DNA of 34,643 nt from Klebsiella pneumoniae (lineage in GTDB: Bacteria; Myxococcota_A; UBA796; SXON01), in NCBI GenBank assembly GCA_945862325.1, contig CAMAXZ010000044.1:1-34643 (forward strand), read 5' to 3'. The stretch's first letter is position 1. Each line of letters starts with the position of its first letter. This document shows positions 25,071-33,978 of this stretch, piece after piece. The notes below the pieces were generated by a model. It saw only the letters and a list, made by a program, of their open reading frames with translations, had not been told where the DNA came from and did not search any database. The position numbers were made by a program, and so were the translations under genes.

Positions 25071-25835
25071 TCAGCCGGTCGGGATCTCGAAGACGTGCGC
25101 GAGGAGCAGCTCTTTCGGGAGCGCCTCGACGGCGGCCGCGTCGGTGAGGGTGAGCGCGTCGCGCGAATGGAACGCGTACACCCCGGGATCGAGGGGCGCG
25201 GTGGTGACGAGGTAGTCGTCCGGCGAAGGGAGCGCCGTCACCTCGATGTCGACGTCGGCGCTCGCGGTCCACAACGGCGGTGGCGGCGGAGTCTTCGGCG
25301 GCGTCCTGCCGGGCTTCGTGGGTGGCGCGGGGGGCTCCGCGAGCCGCGTGAGGCGCAGCCCGAGCGAGCCGAGCTCGCTGCTGCGCAGCGTGGACGTGAA
25401 CACGAAGCGGCGCACGCCCGGCTCGAGCGCCTCCCGCGGGCCGGCGGCGAGGCCGGTGCGCACGGTCGCGCCCGTCGCCTCGACCACGATGCGCCGCGCG
25501 GGCAGGTGACCGTAGGCCGCGGCCCCCACGGCGTAGAAGCCCGGTCGCTCCGGCTTCGGGTAGAGCTCGAACCGGATCGGCGCCGGATCGCCCGCGGCGG
25601 GCCCGGCGACCGTCTCGATGTCGCGGATGTACCCTTGCTTTCCTGCGAGCAAGCGCCAAGAGGAGGCGCGCTCGGTCGGGATCGTGAAGGCGCCCTCGGC
25701 GTCGGCGGGGAAGCGCTCGACCTGGCCTTCGATCACCACGCTCGCGGCGGCGATTGGCGCGCCCCACACGTCGACGACCGTGCCGCGCAGCGTCACCGTG
25801 TCGGGCGTGCACGCGAGGAGCAGGCTCAGGAACAT
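25071..25835 (-). CDS. Lipoprotein with carboxypeptidase-regulatory-like domain
   Basis: Predicted 254-aa lipoprotein. MFLSLLLAC is a very short signal with a lipobox (LLAC), which puts the lipid on Cys9. Residues 15-75 form a carboxypeptidase regulatory-like (Ig-like) fold: VTLRGTVVDVWGAPIAAASVVIEG and AEGAFTIPT. The middle contains a Pro-rich linker (PPAPPTKPGRTPPKTPPPPP), and the tail has extra beta strands (FHSRDALTLTD). It is the third gene of a minus-strand unit after the regulator and the 77-aa gene (8-base gap), so it may be controlled by the GbsR-type protein. Function unknown. Confidence 0.75.
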   Translation of the reverse strand: MFLSLLLACTPDTVTLRGTVVDVWGAPIAAASVVIEGQVERFPADAEGAFTIPTERASSWRLLAGKQGYIRDIETVAGPAAGDPAPIRFELYPKPERPGFYAVGAAAYGHLPARRIVVEATGATVRTGLAAGPREALEPGVRRFVFTSTLRSSELGSLGLRLTRLAEPPAPPTKPGRTPPKTPPPPPLWTASADVDIEVTALPSPDDYLVTTAPLDPGVYAFHSRDALTLTDAAAVEALPKELLLAHVFEIPTG

Positions 25836-25843
25836 GCGGGGGT

Positions 25844-26077
25844 CTAACCGGGCGGAGGGACGAACCAATGGTCCAGGGTTCCGTCCTCGAGCTCGCGCAG
25901 GGTGTGGTCGGTGAACCGCAGGTAGCTCTCCCACTCTTGCGTCGGGCGGCCCGCGGCGGTGCGCCGCGCGAGCTCGTCCACGGCCCAGGCCCGGCATCGG
26001 GTGACGAACGCGTGCGCCGCGGCGAGCGCGAGGTCCGGCGCCGGCTGTGGGGTGTCGGGGCGAAAGAGGGGAGTCAC
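25844..26077 (-). CDS. Small conserved-looking protein coupled to the regulator
   Basis: Predicted 77-aa soluble protein, M(V)TPLFRPDTPQPAPD onward. It is mainly helical with Trp/Arg/Glu (AFVTRCRAWAVDELARR, TQEWESYLRFTDHTLRELEDG) and ends DHWFVPPPG. GTG 26077 overlaps the regulator stop by four bases (GTGA), so it is probably co-translated with it. There is no DNA-binding or membrane motif. It could be a regulator partner or accessory subunit. I do not recognise the family. Confidence 0.6.
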   Translation of the reverse strand: MTPLFRPDTPQPAPDLALAAAHAFVTRCRAWAVDELARRTAAGRPTQEWESYLRFTDHTLRELEDGTLDHWFVPPPG

Positions 26078-26670
26078 GCGCGCCTCGCCGCGAAGTCCCG
26101 CCAGCGGTCGGCCACGCCCCCGAGCACGCCGCGCAGGCCGGTCAGGTCGGCGTTGCCCGTGTTCGCCAGGCTCATGACGATGGTCTGGCCCGCGCGCGTG
26201 AGCTCGAGCAGGCGGCGCACACGGGTGACGAGGAACCGGGAGTGCAGGAACTCCGTGGCGTCGCCGGCGCTTCCGTCCCGCTCGAGCAGGGCCACGGCCT
26301 CTTCGAGCTGGCGCACGGTCTGGTCGATCAAGCGCAGCTCGCGCTCGCGGAACACGCGCGCCACGAGCGCGAGGATGTCCGTCTCGGCCTCGAACGTGCG
26401 GCGCTTGCTCCCGGCCTGCGCCGGGACACGGCGTACGACGCCCCATTGTTGGAGCTCCGCCAGGGTGCTGCTGACGGCGCCGCTGCTCAGGCCCGACCGT
26501 TGTTCGATGCCTTCGGCGTCGAGAGGCTCCGCGGCGAGGTAGAGCACCGCCCACACGCGCCCCATCGACGGCTTGAAGTTCCAGAACCGCATGAGCTCCC
26601 CGACGCTGTCCGCCACCAGCTCCAGCGCGCGGGCGCGTGCGGCGGCGGTGTCTTCCCTGGGCGAGTTCAT
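26074..26670 (-). CDS. GbsR/MarR-type transcriptional regulator
   Basis: Predicted 198-aa DNA-binding protein. An N-terminal helix (ARALELVADSVGELMRFWNFKPSMGRVWAVLYL) precedes a winged HTH at about 50-95: LDAEGIEQRSGLSSGAVSSTLAELQQWGVVRR, matching the MarR/GbsR family in spacing. A long C-terminal helical dimerisation region follows (RELRLIDQTVRQLEEAVALLE). The GbsR type is known for divergent regulation and response to small ligands. The start lies 39 bases from the ATG of the polyprenyl synthase gene on the other strand, and an inverted-repeat pair fills the gap. It very likely represses or controls the adjacent menaquinone operon and itself. No Shine-Dalgarno site is apparent. Confidence 0.85.
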   Translation of the reverse strand: MNSPREDTAAARARALELVADSVGELMRFWNFKPSMGRVWAVLYLAAEPLDAEGIEQRSGLSSGAVSSTLAELQQWGVVRRVPAQAGSKRRTFEAETDILALVARVFRERELRLIDQTVRQLEEAVALLERDGSAGDATEFLHSRFLVTRVRRLLELTRAGQTIVMSLANTGNADLTGLRGVLGGVADRWRDFAARRA

Positions 26671-26692
26671 GGATTTCAGTTAACCATGAAAT
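26666..26692. promoter_or_regulatory. Interleaved inverted repeats between regulator and menaquinone operon
   Basis: Two inverted repeats overlap: TTCATGG (26666-26672) with CCATGAA (26684-26690), and ATTTCA (26673-26678) with TGAAAT (26687-26692) around GTTAACCA. They cover almost the whole space between the regulator start (26670) and the operon start. The first repeat partly arises from the start codon of the regulator and an ATG at 26686. The second does not. This A+T-rich island stands out in G+C-rich surroundings and is the best operator candidate for the GbsR-type protein. Confidence 0.5.
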
Positions 26693-26709
26693 CACCCTCG
26701 GGGGAGTCG

Positions 26710-27741
26710 ATGGTCCCATCCGCCGTGCGCCGTGTCACCGAGCGGGCGGAGCCCCGCTACGCCGCGGCGGGCCTGCACGCCGGCGCGCCGCTCACCCGGG
26801 TGGAGGGCCTGTCCGACGTCCTGGCGCTGGTCGCCGACGACCTCGCGGCGGCAGAGCGGCGCCTCGCCGAGCTGGTCTCGTCGCACGTGCCGGTGGTCGC
26901 CGGTATCGGAGACTACCTGCGCGCCGCGGGCGGAAAGCGTCTGCGGCCCATGCTCACGGCGCTGGGCGCGCACGCGGTCGGGCACGCGGGGCCGGTCGCG
27001 GGGCTGATGTGCGTGGGCGAGCTGATCCACCTCGGGTCGCTCCTGCACGACGACGTCGTGGACGACGCGACGACCCGTCGCGGCTTGCCGGCGGCGCAGC
27101 TCGTCTACAGCAACCCCGCGGTCATCCTGACCGGCGACTTCTGCCTCGCCCGCGCCGTGCTGCTCGCCGCCACCGACGGCGGGCACGCCGCGGTCACCGC
27201 CCTCGCGGACGCCGTCACGCGCATGGCGGAGGGCGAGGTCATGCAGCTCCAACGGGCGGGCAAGCTCGACACCTCGCTCGACGACTACCTCGAGACGATC
27301 GACAAGAAGTCGGCGGCCCTCATCGCCTGGTGCGCGGCCGCGGGCGCCTACGCCACGGGGGACGCCGCCCTCGCGGACGCGCTCGGGCGCTTCGGGCGAG
27401 GGGTGGGCGTGGCGTTCCAGATCACCGACGACGTGCTCGATTACCTCCCTGGAACCGGCAAAACACCAGGTCAGGATCTCCGCGAGCGCAAGCTCACCCT
27501 GCCGCTGCTGCTGGCCACCGAGCGCGTCGCGGGCTTGCGCGCGCGCGTGGAGGGCGCCACCGACGCCGACGTGCCCGCGCTCGTCGAGGTCGTCCGGGCG
27601 TCCGGGGCGCTCGACGCGGCGCTCGCCGACGCGCGCGCCCGCGTCCGAACGTCCGTCCGAGCGCTCGATGTCGTCCCGGCTTCGCCGTGGAAGGACGCCC
27701 TCGTCGTGCTCGGTCGCCACCTCGTCGAGCGCGCGTCGTGA
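26710..27741 (+). CDS. Polyprenyl diphosphate synthase (menaquinone side chain)
   Basis: Predicted 343-aa trans-prenyltransferase that extends FPP or GGPP with IPP to a long all-trans chain. First Asp-rich motif DDVVD at 114-118 (LLHDDVVDDATTRRG), second DDVLD at 240-244 (QITDDVLDY). The GGKRLRPML motif and GDFCLARA fit the octaprenyl/heptaprenyl synthase (IspB/HepT) type. No bulky aromatic residues directly precede the first motif, consistent with long-chain product; exact length is not readable. ATG 26710 has GGGGGAG just upstream; ATG 26686 is also in frame but lacks it and overlaps the inverted repeats. It opens the menaquinone operon, and its stop overlaps the next gene (GTGA). Confidence 0.92.
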   Translation: MVPSAVRRVTERAEPRYAAAGLHAGAPLTRVEGLSDVLALVADDLAAAERRLAELVSSHVPVVAGIGDYLRAAGGKRLRPMLTALGAHAVGHAGPVAGLMCVGELIHLGSLLHDDVVDDATTRRGLPAAQLVYSNPAVILTGDFCLARAVLLAATDGGHAAVTALADAVTRMAEGEVMQLQRAGKLDTSLDDYLETIDKKSAALIAWCAAAGAYATGDAALADALGRFGRGVGVAFQITDDVLDYLPGTGKTPGQDLRERKLTLPLLLATERVAGLRARVEGATDADVPALVEVVRASGALDAALADARARVRTSVRALDVVPASPWKDALVVLGRHLVERAS

Positions 27742-28448
27742 CCGGGCTCGCGCCGATCGCGGGGGACGCCGGCCGCGCGCCTGCCGTACAGGCCATGTTC
27801 GCCCGGATCGCGCACGGCTACGACCGGGCGAACGCCTGGATGTCGATGGGCATCGACCGCGCCTGGCGTCGGCGCGCGCTCCGGGAGCTGGGGCCGGCGG
27901 CCGACGGGGACGTGCTGGATCTCTGCGCGGGCACCCTCGATTTCTCCGTCGCGCTCGCGCTGCGCGCCCGATCGGTCGTGGCGGTCGACTTCTGCCAGCC
28001 GATGCTCGACGCAGGCCAGTCGAAGCTGCCGCCGGGCGCGCGGGTGCAGACCGTGTGCGCGGACGCGCGGGCGCTGCCGGTGCCCGACGCGTCGTTCGAC
28101 GGCATCGTCGCGGGCTTCGGCATCCGCAACGTGCCCGAGCCGGAGCGGGCGCTCGCCGAGTGCGTCCGGGTCCTGCGCCCCGGCGGCGTGCTCGTGGTGG
28201 TCGACTTCTTCCGCCCGGAGACCCTGCTCGCCCGTTTCTTCGCCAACACCTACAACCGCGTCGTGCTGCCGGTGGTGGGTGGGCTCATCTCCGGGGACGC
28301 CTCGGCGTACCGCTACCTCGCCGAGAGCATGGCCGCGTGGCACAGCCGCCCGTCGTTCTGCGACGCGGCGAAGCACGCCGGCTTTCGAGAAGCCACCGGC
28401 TACGAGCTGTTCCCCCCGGTGGCGAGCATCGTGCGGGCGGTCCGATGA
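27738..28448 (+). CDS. menG: Demethylmenaquinone methyltransferase (MenG/UbiE)
   Basis: Predicted 236-aa SAM-dependent C-methyltransferase for the last step of menaquinone synthesis. Family signatures: FARIAHGYDRANAWMSMGIDRAWRR, AGFGIRNVPEPERALAECVRVLRPGG, and FANTYNRVVLPVVGGLISGDASAYRYLAESM, which are UbiE-typical. The SAM motif reads LDLCAGTLDFS, so the second glycine of the usual GTGD is Leu, a notable change. The acidic residue after strand 2 (VVAVDF) is conserved. GTG 27738 overlaps the upstream TGA, and the stop overlaps the next ATG (ATGA). In a futalosine-type genome the substrate is demethylmenaquinone. Confidence 0.92.
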   Translation: MTGLAPIAGDAGRAPAVQAMFARIAHGYDRANAWMSMGIDRAWRRRALRELGPAADGDVLDLCAGTLDFSVALALRARSVVAVDFCQPMLDAGQSKLPPGARVQTVCADARALPVPDASFDGIVAGFGIRNVPEPERALAECVRVLRPGGVLVVVDFFRPETLLARFFANTYNRVVLPVVGGLISGDASAYRYLAESMAAWHSRPSFCDAAKHAGFREATGYELFPPVASIVRAVR

Positions 28449-29019
28449 CGCGCCGCATCGTGGTGGGGGTCTCCGGCGCGTCCGGGGCGCCGTACGCGGA
28501 TCGCGCGCTGCGCTTCCTCGCCGGGCCCGGGCGCGACGCGGGCATCGAGGCCGAGGTGGTGTTCACCAAGACCGCGCGGCTCGTGTGGGCCCACGAGGTG
28601 GGCACCGACCCGGCGAGCTACGGCCTGCGCCTCTGGAACCCATCCGACCTGACGCCACCCTTCGCGAGTGGAAGCGCACGTTACGACGGGATGATCGTCC
28701 TTCCGTGCTCGGCGGGCATGATGGCGCGCATCGCGCATGGGGTGAGCACCGACCTCGTCGCGCGCGCCGCAGACGTCATGCTCAAGGAGCGCCGCCCGCT
28801 CGTCCTGGTCCTGCGGGAGACGCCGCTCTCCCTCATCCACCTCCGAAACGCCACCCAGCTCGTCGAGGCCGGCGCCTTCGTCATGCCGGCCGCCCCGAGC
28901 TTCTACAGCCGCCCCGCGACGATGGAGCAGCTCCTCGACACGGTCGTGGCGCGCGCGTTCGATCGCGTCGGGGTGCCGAACGAGATCGTCAAACGCTGGA
29001 CCGGCCTGGAGACCAACCA

Positions 29020-29023
<4 letters not shown>
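28445..29023 (+). CDS. ubiX: UbiX-like flavin prenyltransferase (MqnM role likely)
   Basis: Predicted 192-aa flavoprotein of the UbiX family, which makes prenylated FMN, the cofactor of UbiD-type decarboxylases. Motifs: RRIVVGVSGASGAPYA at the N-terminus (phosphate loop), MIVLPCSAGMMARIAHGVSTDLVARAADVMLKERRPLVLVLRETPLS, and PAAPSFYSRP, which are the core of the family. ATG 28445 overlaps the menG stop (ATGA) and its stop overlaps mqnE. In futalosine-pathway organisms this protein supports the decarboxylation of the prenylated naphthoate by a UbiD-like protein (MqnL). That partner is absent from the window. Confidence 0.92.
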
Positions 29024-30140
<1,117 letters not shown>

Positions 30141-30141
<1 letters not shown>

Positions 30142-32006
30142 TGCGAACCCGTGTTGCTTGTGTCGGATACACGAACGCGTGGCCGCTGACGCGCTTCCTC
30201 GATCCGTCACGGTTCGAGATCACCGCGGGCGTCCCTTCCGAAGTGGCCAGGGTGCTCAACGGGGGCGACGCCGACGTCGGTCTCGTGCCCGTGGCCGCGC
30301 TGCTCACCGAGGGCGACTGGAAGGTGGTGCCGGGCCTGGCGATCGGGTGCGACGGGGAGGTCGCGAGCGTGTTCCTCGTCGGTGAGACGCCGGTGGAGGA
30401 GTGGGACGCGGTCGCCCTCGACGGGGCGAGCCGCACGAGCGTGGTGCTGGCGCAGGTGCTCCTTCGTGGCCCGCTGAACCGCAAGGACATCCGGGTGTTT
30501 CCGGTGGACGCGGGGACGGGCGCCTTCCACGCTCAGGGGCGCACCGGCGCGGTCGTCATCGGCGACGCCGCCCGCAACCTGCCGGCGCGGCTCACCACGC
30601 GCATCGACCTGGGGAAGGCCTGGAAGGAGTGGACCGGCCTGCCCTTCGTGTTCGCGGTGTGGGCGGGTCGGCCGGATCTCCCTTGGGAAGCGGTGGAAGG
30701 CCTGCGTGAGGCCGCAACGCTCGGCCTCGCCGCGCGCGAAGCCGCGCCCGAGGCGGACCGCCACTACCTGACGGAGAACATCCGATACACCCTGGATGAC
30801 CGCGCCCTCATGGGGCTCCGTCGCTTCGCCGCGCTCGCCCACGCCGCGGGGCTCGTCGCGCGCCACACCTTCTCGCTCTACCTGCCGCGGCGCGTCGCCC
30901 GCCCGCGCGTCGACCTCGACACGCTGCTCGCCAAGGGCGCCTCGGGCGAACGACTGAGCTTCGACGAAGGGGTTCGCCTCGAGCGCGACGCGCCCGTCGC
31001 CGAGCTGGGCAACGCCGCGCATCTCCGCCGGACCGCGCTGCACCCCGGCAAAGAGGTGACCTACATCATCTCGCGGAACATCAACTACACGAACGTGTGC
31101 GTGACCGCCTGCAAGTTCTGCGCGTTCTACCGCCCCAAGAACCACCGCGAGGCGTACGTGCTGAGCGAGGAGCAGCTCCACCAGAAGATCAGCGAGCTGG
31201 TCGCGGTGGGCGGCGTGGAGATCCTCTTGCAGGGCGGGCTCCATCCTGCGCTCGGCATCGACTATTACGAGCAGCTCTTCCGCTGGGTCAAGGCGCACTA
31301 CCCGGTCGCGTTGCACGCGCTCTCGCCCGAAGAGATCTTCCACATCATGGGCGTCTCGAAGCTCACGATGGACGAGACGCTCGATCGCCTGATCGCGGCC
31401 GGGATGGACAGCATCCCCGGTGGCGGCGCCGAGGTGCTCGTGGACTCTGTCCGCAAGCGGATCGCGCCTCTCAAGTGCACGAGCGACGAGTGGATCGAGG
31501 TCATGCGCCTCGCGCACCGCAAGGGGCTGCGCTCGAGCGCGACGATGATGTTCGGCGTCGGCGAGGGGCCCGAGCACCGCGTCGAGCACCTGCGGCGCCT
31601 GCGCGACCTCCAGGACGAGCACGGCGGGTTCACGGCGTTCATCTGTTGGACCTTCGTGCCCGACAACACCTACGTGGAGCCGGCCGGCAACACGGCGGCG
31701 GATTACCTCCGGACCAACGCGGTGTCGCGTTTGTTCCTGGACAACTTCGACAACGTGCAGGCGAGCTGGGTGACCCAGGGGCCGGGCGTGGCGCAGGCCA
31801 GCCTGTGGATGGGCTGCAACGACTTCGGCAGCGTCATGCTCGAAGAGAACGTCGTCAGCGCGGCGGGCTCGACGTGGGCGATGACCATCGACGAAGTGGA
31901 GCGGCACATCCGCGACGCGGGCTTCGTTCCGGTGCGCCGCAACATGCGCTATGACCACCTCGAGGTGCGCGGTGGGGAAGCACGACCCGATCAACCCGGG
32001 GCCTGA
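30141..32006 (+). CDS. mqnA-mqnC: Fused MqnA (chorismate dehydratase) - MqnC (radical SAM cyclase)
   Basis: Predicted 621-aa protein in one uninterrupted frame. Residues 1 to about 255 are MqnA (chorismate to 3-enolpyruvylbenzoate, a periplasmic-binding-protein-like fold): VACVGYTNAWPLTRFLD, EVARVLNGGDADVGLVPVAALL, and a C-terminal helical part ending FSLYLPRR. From about residue 257 the MqnC start (VDLDTLLAKGASGERLSFDEGVRL) begins without a linker. The radical SAM motif CVTACKFC has Cys320, Cys324 and Cys327. VEILLQGGLHPALGIDYYEQLF and SIPGGGAEVLVDSVRKRIAP follow, all diagnostic of cyclic dehypoxanthinylfutalosine synthase. Normally these are two separate proteins of about 270 and 360 residues. 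MqnA and MqnC act at non-adjacent steps. The C-terminus overlaps the next gene by 56 bases. Confidence 0.95.
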
Positions 32007-33117
32007 ACGGGCTGTCCGGCCCGCCTGGGCGTGGACCGGGGAAGCCCTGGTGCGCGCGCCGGTCCTGGCGTGGGCCCCGGACGGGACGCTGTTGGAGGAC
32101 GCCGGAGGGCTGCCGGTGACGGATCTGCCGGGACTCGTCCTGCCCGGGCTGATCAACGCGCACACCCACCTCGAGCTCGACGCGGTGGGCGGTCCCACCG
32201 GGCTCGGCTTCCTCCCGTGGTTGCGGCAGCTCCGCGCGGCGACGCCGCCGAAGGCCCACGTGTGCGGCCGAAACGTGTACGCCGCGATCGACGCGGGGTG
32301 TGCGGCGGTGGGAGAGATCACGAACACCGGGCGGTCGGACGCCGTGCTTCGGGCCGCGCGCCTGCGGGCGCGCGTATGGGTCGAATTCTTCGGCATCGAC
32401 CTCGATGTTCCCCCGGCCGATCCGCGCCTGACGGCGCACGCCCCGCACAGCACTCACCCGGCGGTCATCCGGGCGGCGGCGAAGCGAGCGCGCGAGCAGG
32501 GGCGCACGTGGAGCATCCACTTCGACGAAGATCCTCAGGAGGCCGCGTTTCTGCGCGATGGCTCGGGCGAGTGGCCCGCCGTGATGCGCGCGTCCGGTCG
32601 GGACCTCTCCGCGTGGGCGCCACCTGGGCTCTCGCCCGCGAAGTACCTCGACGCGATCGGCGTGCTGGACAACGGCGCCCTCCTGGTCCACGCCGTCTGC
32701 ACCGGGGGAGACGACATGGATCTCGTCGCGGCCGCGGGCGCCACGGTCTGCCTGTGTCCAAGGTCGAACCTCCACATCGGCGGCAGGCTCCCGGACGTGG
32801 CCGGCTGGGTGGCGCGCGGGGTCCCGCTCGCCATCGGCACCGATTCCCTCGGGTCCAGCGCCAACCTCGATCCGGTCGCGGACGCGGCGGTGTTGTGGCG
32901 CTCGTTCCCCGACATCGACCCCGCCGTGTGGCTGCGTGCCCTCACCGGCGGCGGCGCGGACGCCCTCGCGTTCCCCGAGCTCGGGCGGCTGGCGCCGGGC
33001 GTGGCTCCGGGGCTCGTCCACGTCGCGATCCCCGAGACGGATCGTCCCATCGAAGCGTTGTTCCAACGGAGCTACCCTCGCCGGTGGTTGGTGGGCCCGC
33101 AGGAGTATTGGGCGTGA
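31951..33117 (+). CDS. Amidohydrolase, probable aminodeoxyfutalosine deaminase
   Basis: Predicted 388-aa metal-dependent deaminase of the amidohydrolase superfamily. Metal and catalytic set: INAHTHLE (His71, His73), IHFDED (His190), LLVHAVC (His247) and IGTDSLG (Asp298), that is, the HxH...H...H...D order of the adenosine/SAH deaminase-like branch. Position directly after mqnC supports conversion of aminodeoxyfutalosine to futalosine. Deaminases for this compound are known in this superfamily from Helicobacter-related and Deinococcus-type bacteria. ATG 31951 is used here. A GTG at 31972 has a better Shine-Dalgarno (GAGG) and may be the real start, shortening the overlap with mqnC. The stop overlaps the next gene (GTGA). 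Confidence 0.82.
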   Translation: MTTSRCAVGKHDPINPGPERAVRPAWAWTGEALVRAPVLAWAPDGTLLEDAGGLPVTDLPGLVLPGLINAHTHLELDAVGGPTGLGFLPWLRQLRAATPPKAHVCGRNVYAAIDAGCAAVGEITNTGRSDAVLRAARLRARVWVEFFGIDLDVPPADPRLTAHAPHSTHPAVIRAAAKRAREQGRTWSIHFDEDPQEAAFLRDGSGEWPAVMRASGRDLSAWAPPGLSPAKYLDAIGVLDNGALLVHAVCTGGDDMDLVAAAGATVCLCPRSNLHIGGRLPDVAGWVARGVPLAIGTDSLGSSANLDPVADAAVLWRSFPDIDPAVWLRALTGGGADALAFPELGRLAPGVAPGLVHVAIPETDRPIEALFQRSYPRRWLVGPQEYWA

Positions 33118-33962
33118 GCACGAACCCCATCGTCGTGTACGGCCGAATGATCAAGTTCTCCCACTCGATCTTCGCGATGCCGTTCGCGCTGGCCTCCGCC
33201 GCGCTCGCGGCGCGCGAGGCCACGGTCAGCGCGGCTCAGGTCGGGCTGGTCGTGGCGTGCATGGTGCTCGCGCGGAGCTGCGCCATGGGGTTCAACCGCC
33301 TCGTCGACCGGCACATCGACGCGAAGAACCCGCGCACCGCCACCCGCGAGATCCCGAGCGGGCAGATGAGCGTGGGCGCGGCGACGGCGATCACCGCGGC
33401 GGCCGCCGCTCTGTTCGTCGTTTGTGCGGCGCTCCTCAACCCGCTGTGCGGCGCGCTCTCCCCCGTCGCGCTCGCGGTCGTGTGCGGGTACAGCTACGCG
33501 AAGCGCTTCACCGCCCTCGTTCACCTCTGGCTCGGCGTCGCCCTGGGGCTGGCCCCCGTGGCGGCGTGGATCGCGCTGACCGGCACGGTGTCGTCCGCAG
33601 CGCTCCTGCTCGCGGCGGCGGTGGCCACGTGGGTGGCGGGCTTCGACATCTTGTACAGCCTGCAGGACGAGGGCTTCGATCGCGGTGAGGGGCTGCACAG
33701 CATCCCGGTCGCGCTCGGGCAGGTGGGCGCGATGGTGGTGTCGGCCGGGCTGCACGTCGTGACGGTGGCCGCCCTCGCCGCGCTCCCCGCGGTCGTCGCG
33801 CTCTCCTGGCCCTACTGGGTCGGCTTCGCTGCGATCACCGCGGTGCTCGCGTACGAACACTGGCTCGTGCGCCCCGGCGATCTATCGAAGATCGACAAGG
33901 CGTTTTTCGACTTGAACGGGTACGTGTCCCTGCTCTTCCTGGGTGCGGTCGTGCTGGGGTAG
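33114..33962 (+). CDS. mqnP: UbiA-family prenyltransferase (MqnP)
   Basis: Predicted 282-aa inner-membrane enzyme with about 8-9 helices. It transfers the polyprenyl chain to the naphthoate ring. First Asp-rich motif: NRLVDRHIDAKNPRTATREIPSG (Asn61, Asp65, Asp69). Second: DILYSLQDEGFDRGEGLHSIP (Asp178, Gln184, Asp185, Asp189). Both Mg2+-diphosphate binding sites are therefore complete. The same family includes UbiA (4-hydroxybenzoate) and MenA (dihydroxynaphthoate). Context in a futalosine cluster makes the MqnP role most likely, with polyprenyl diphosphate coming from the first gene. GTG 33114 overlaps the deaminase stop. It ends the operon, 16 bases from a convergent gene. Confidence 0.92.
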   Translation: MSTNPIVVYGRMIKFSHSIFAMPFALASAALAAREATVSAAQVGLVVACMVLARSCAMGFNRLVDRHIDAKNPRTATREIPSGQMSVGAATAITAAAAALFVVCAALLNPLCGALSPVALAVVCGYSYAKRFTALVHLWLGVALGLAPVAAWIALTGTVSSAALLLAAAVATWVAGFDILYSLQDEGFDRGEGLHSIPVALGQVGAMVVSAGLHVVTVAALAALPAVVALSWPYWVGFAAITAVLAYEHWLVRPGDLSKIDKAFFDLNGYVSLLFLGAVVLG

Positions 33963-33978
33963 CGCACCGCGGGCTCGG

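Noticed and set aside
30207..32453. Open frame of about 748 codons on the minus strand opposite mqnA-mqnC
   Set aside because: The plus-strand fusion has full family motifs; the opposing translation has none.
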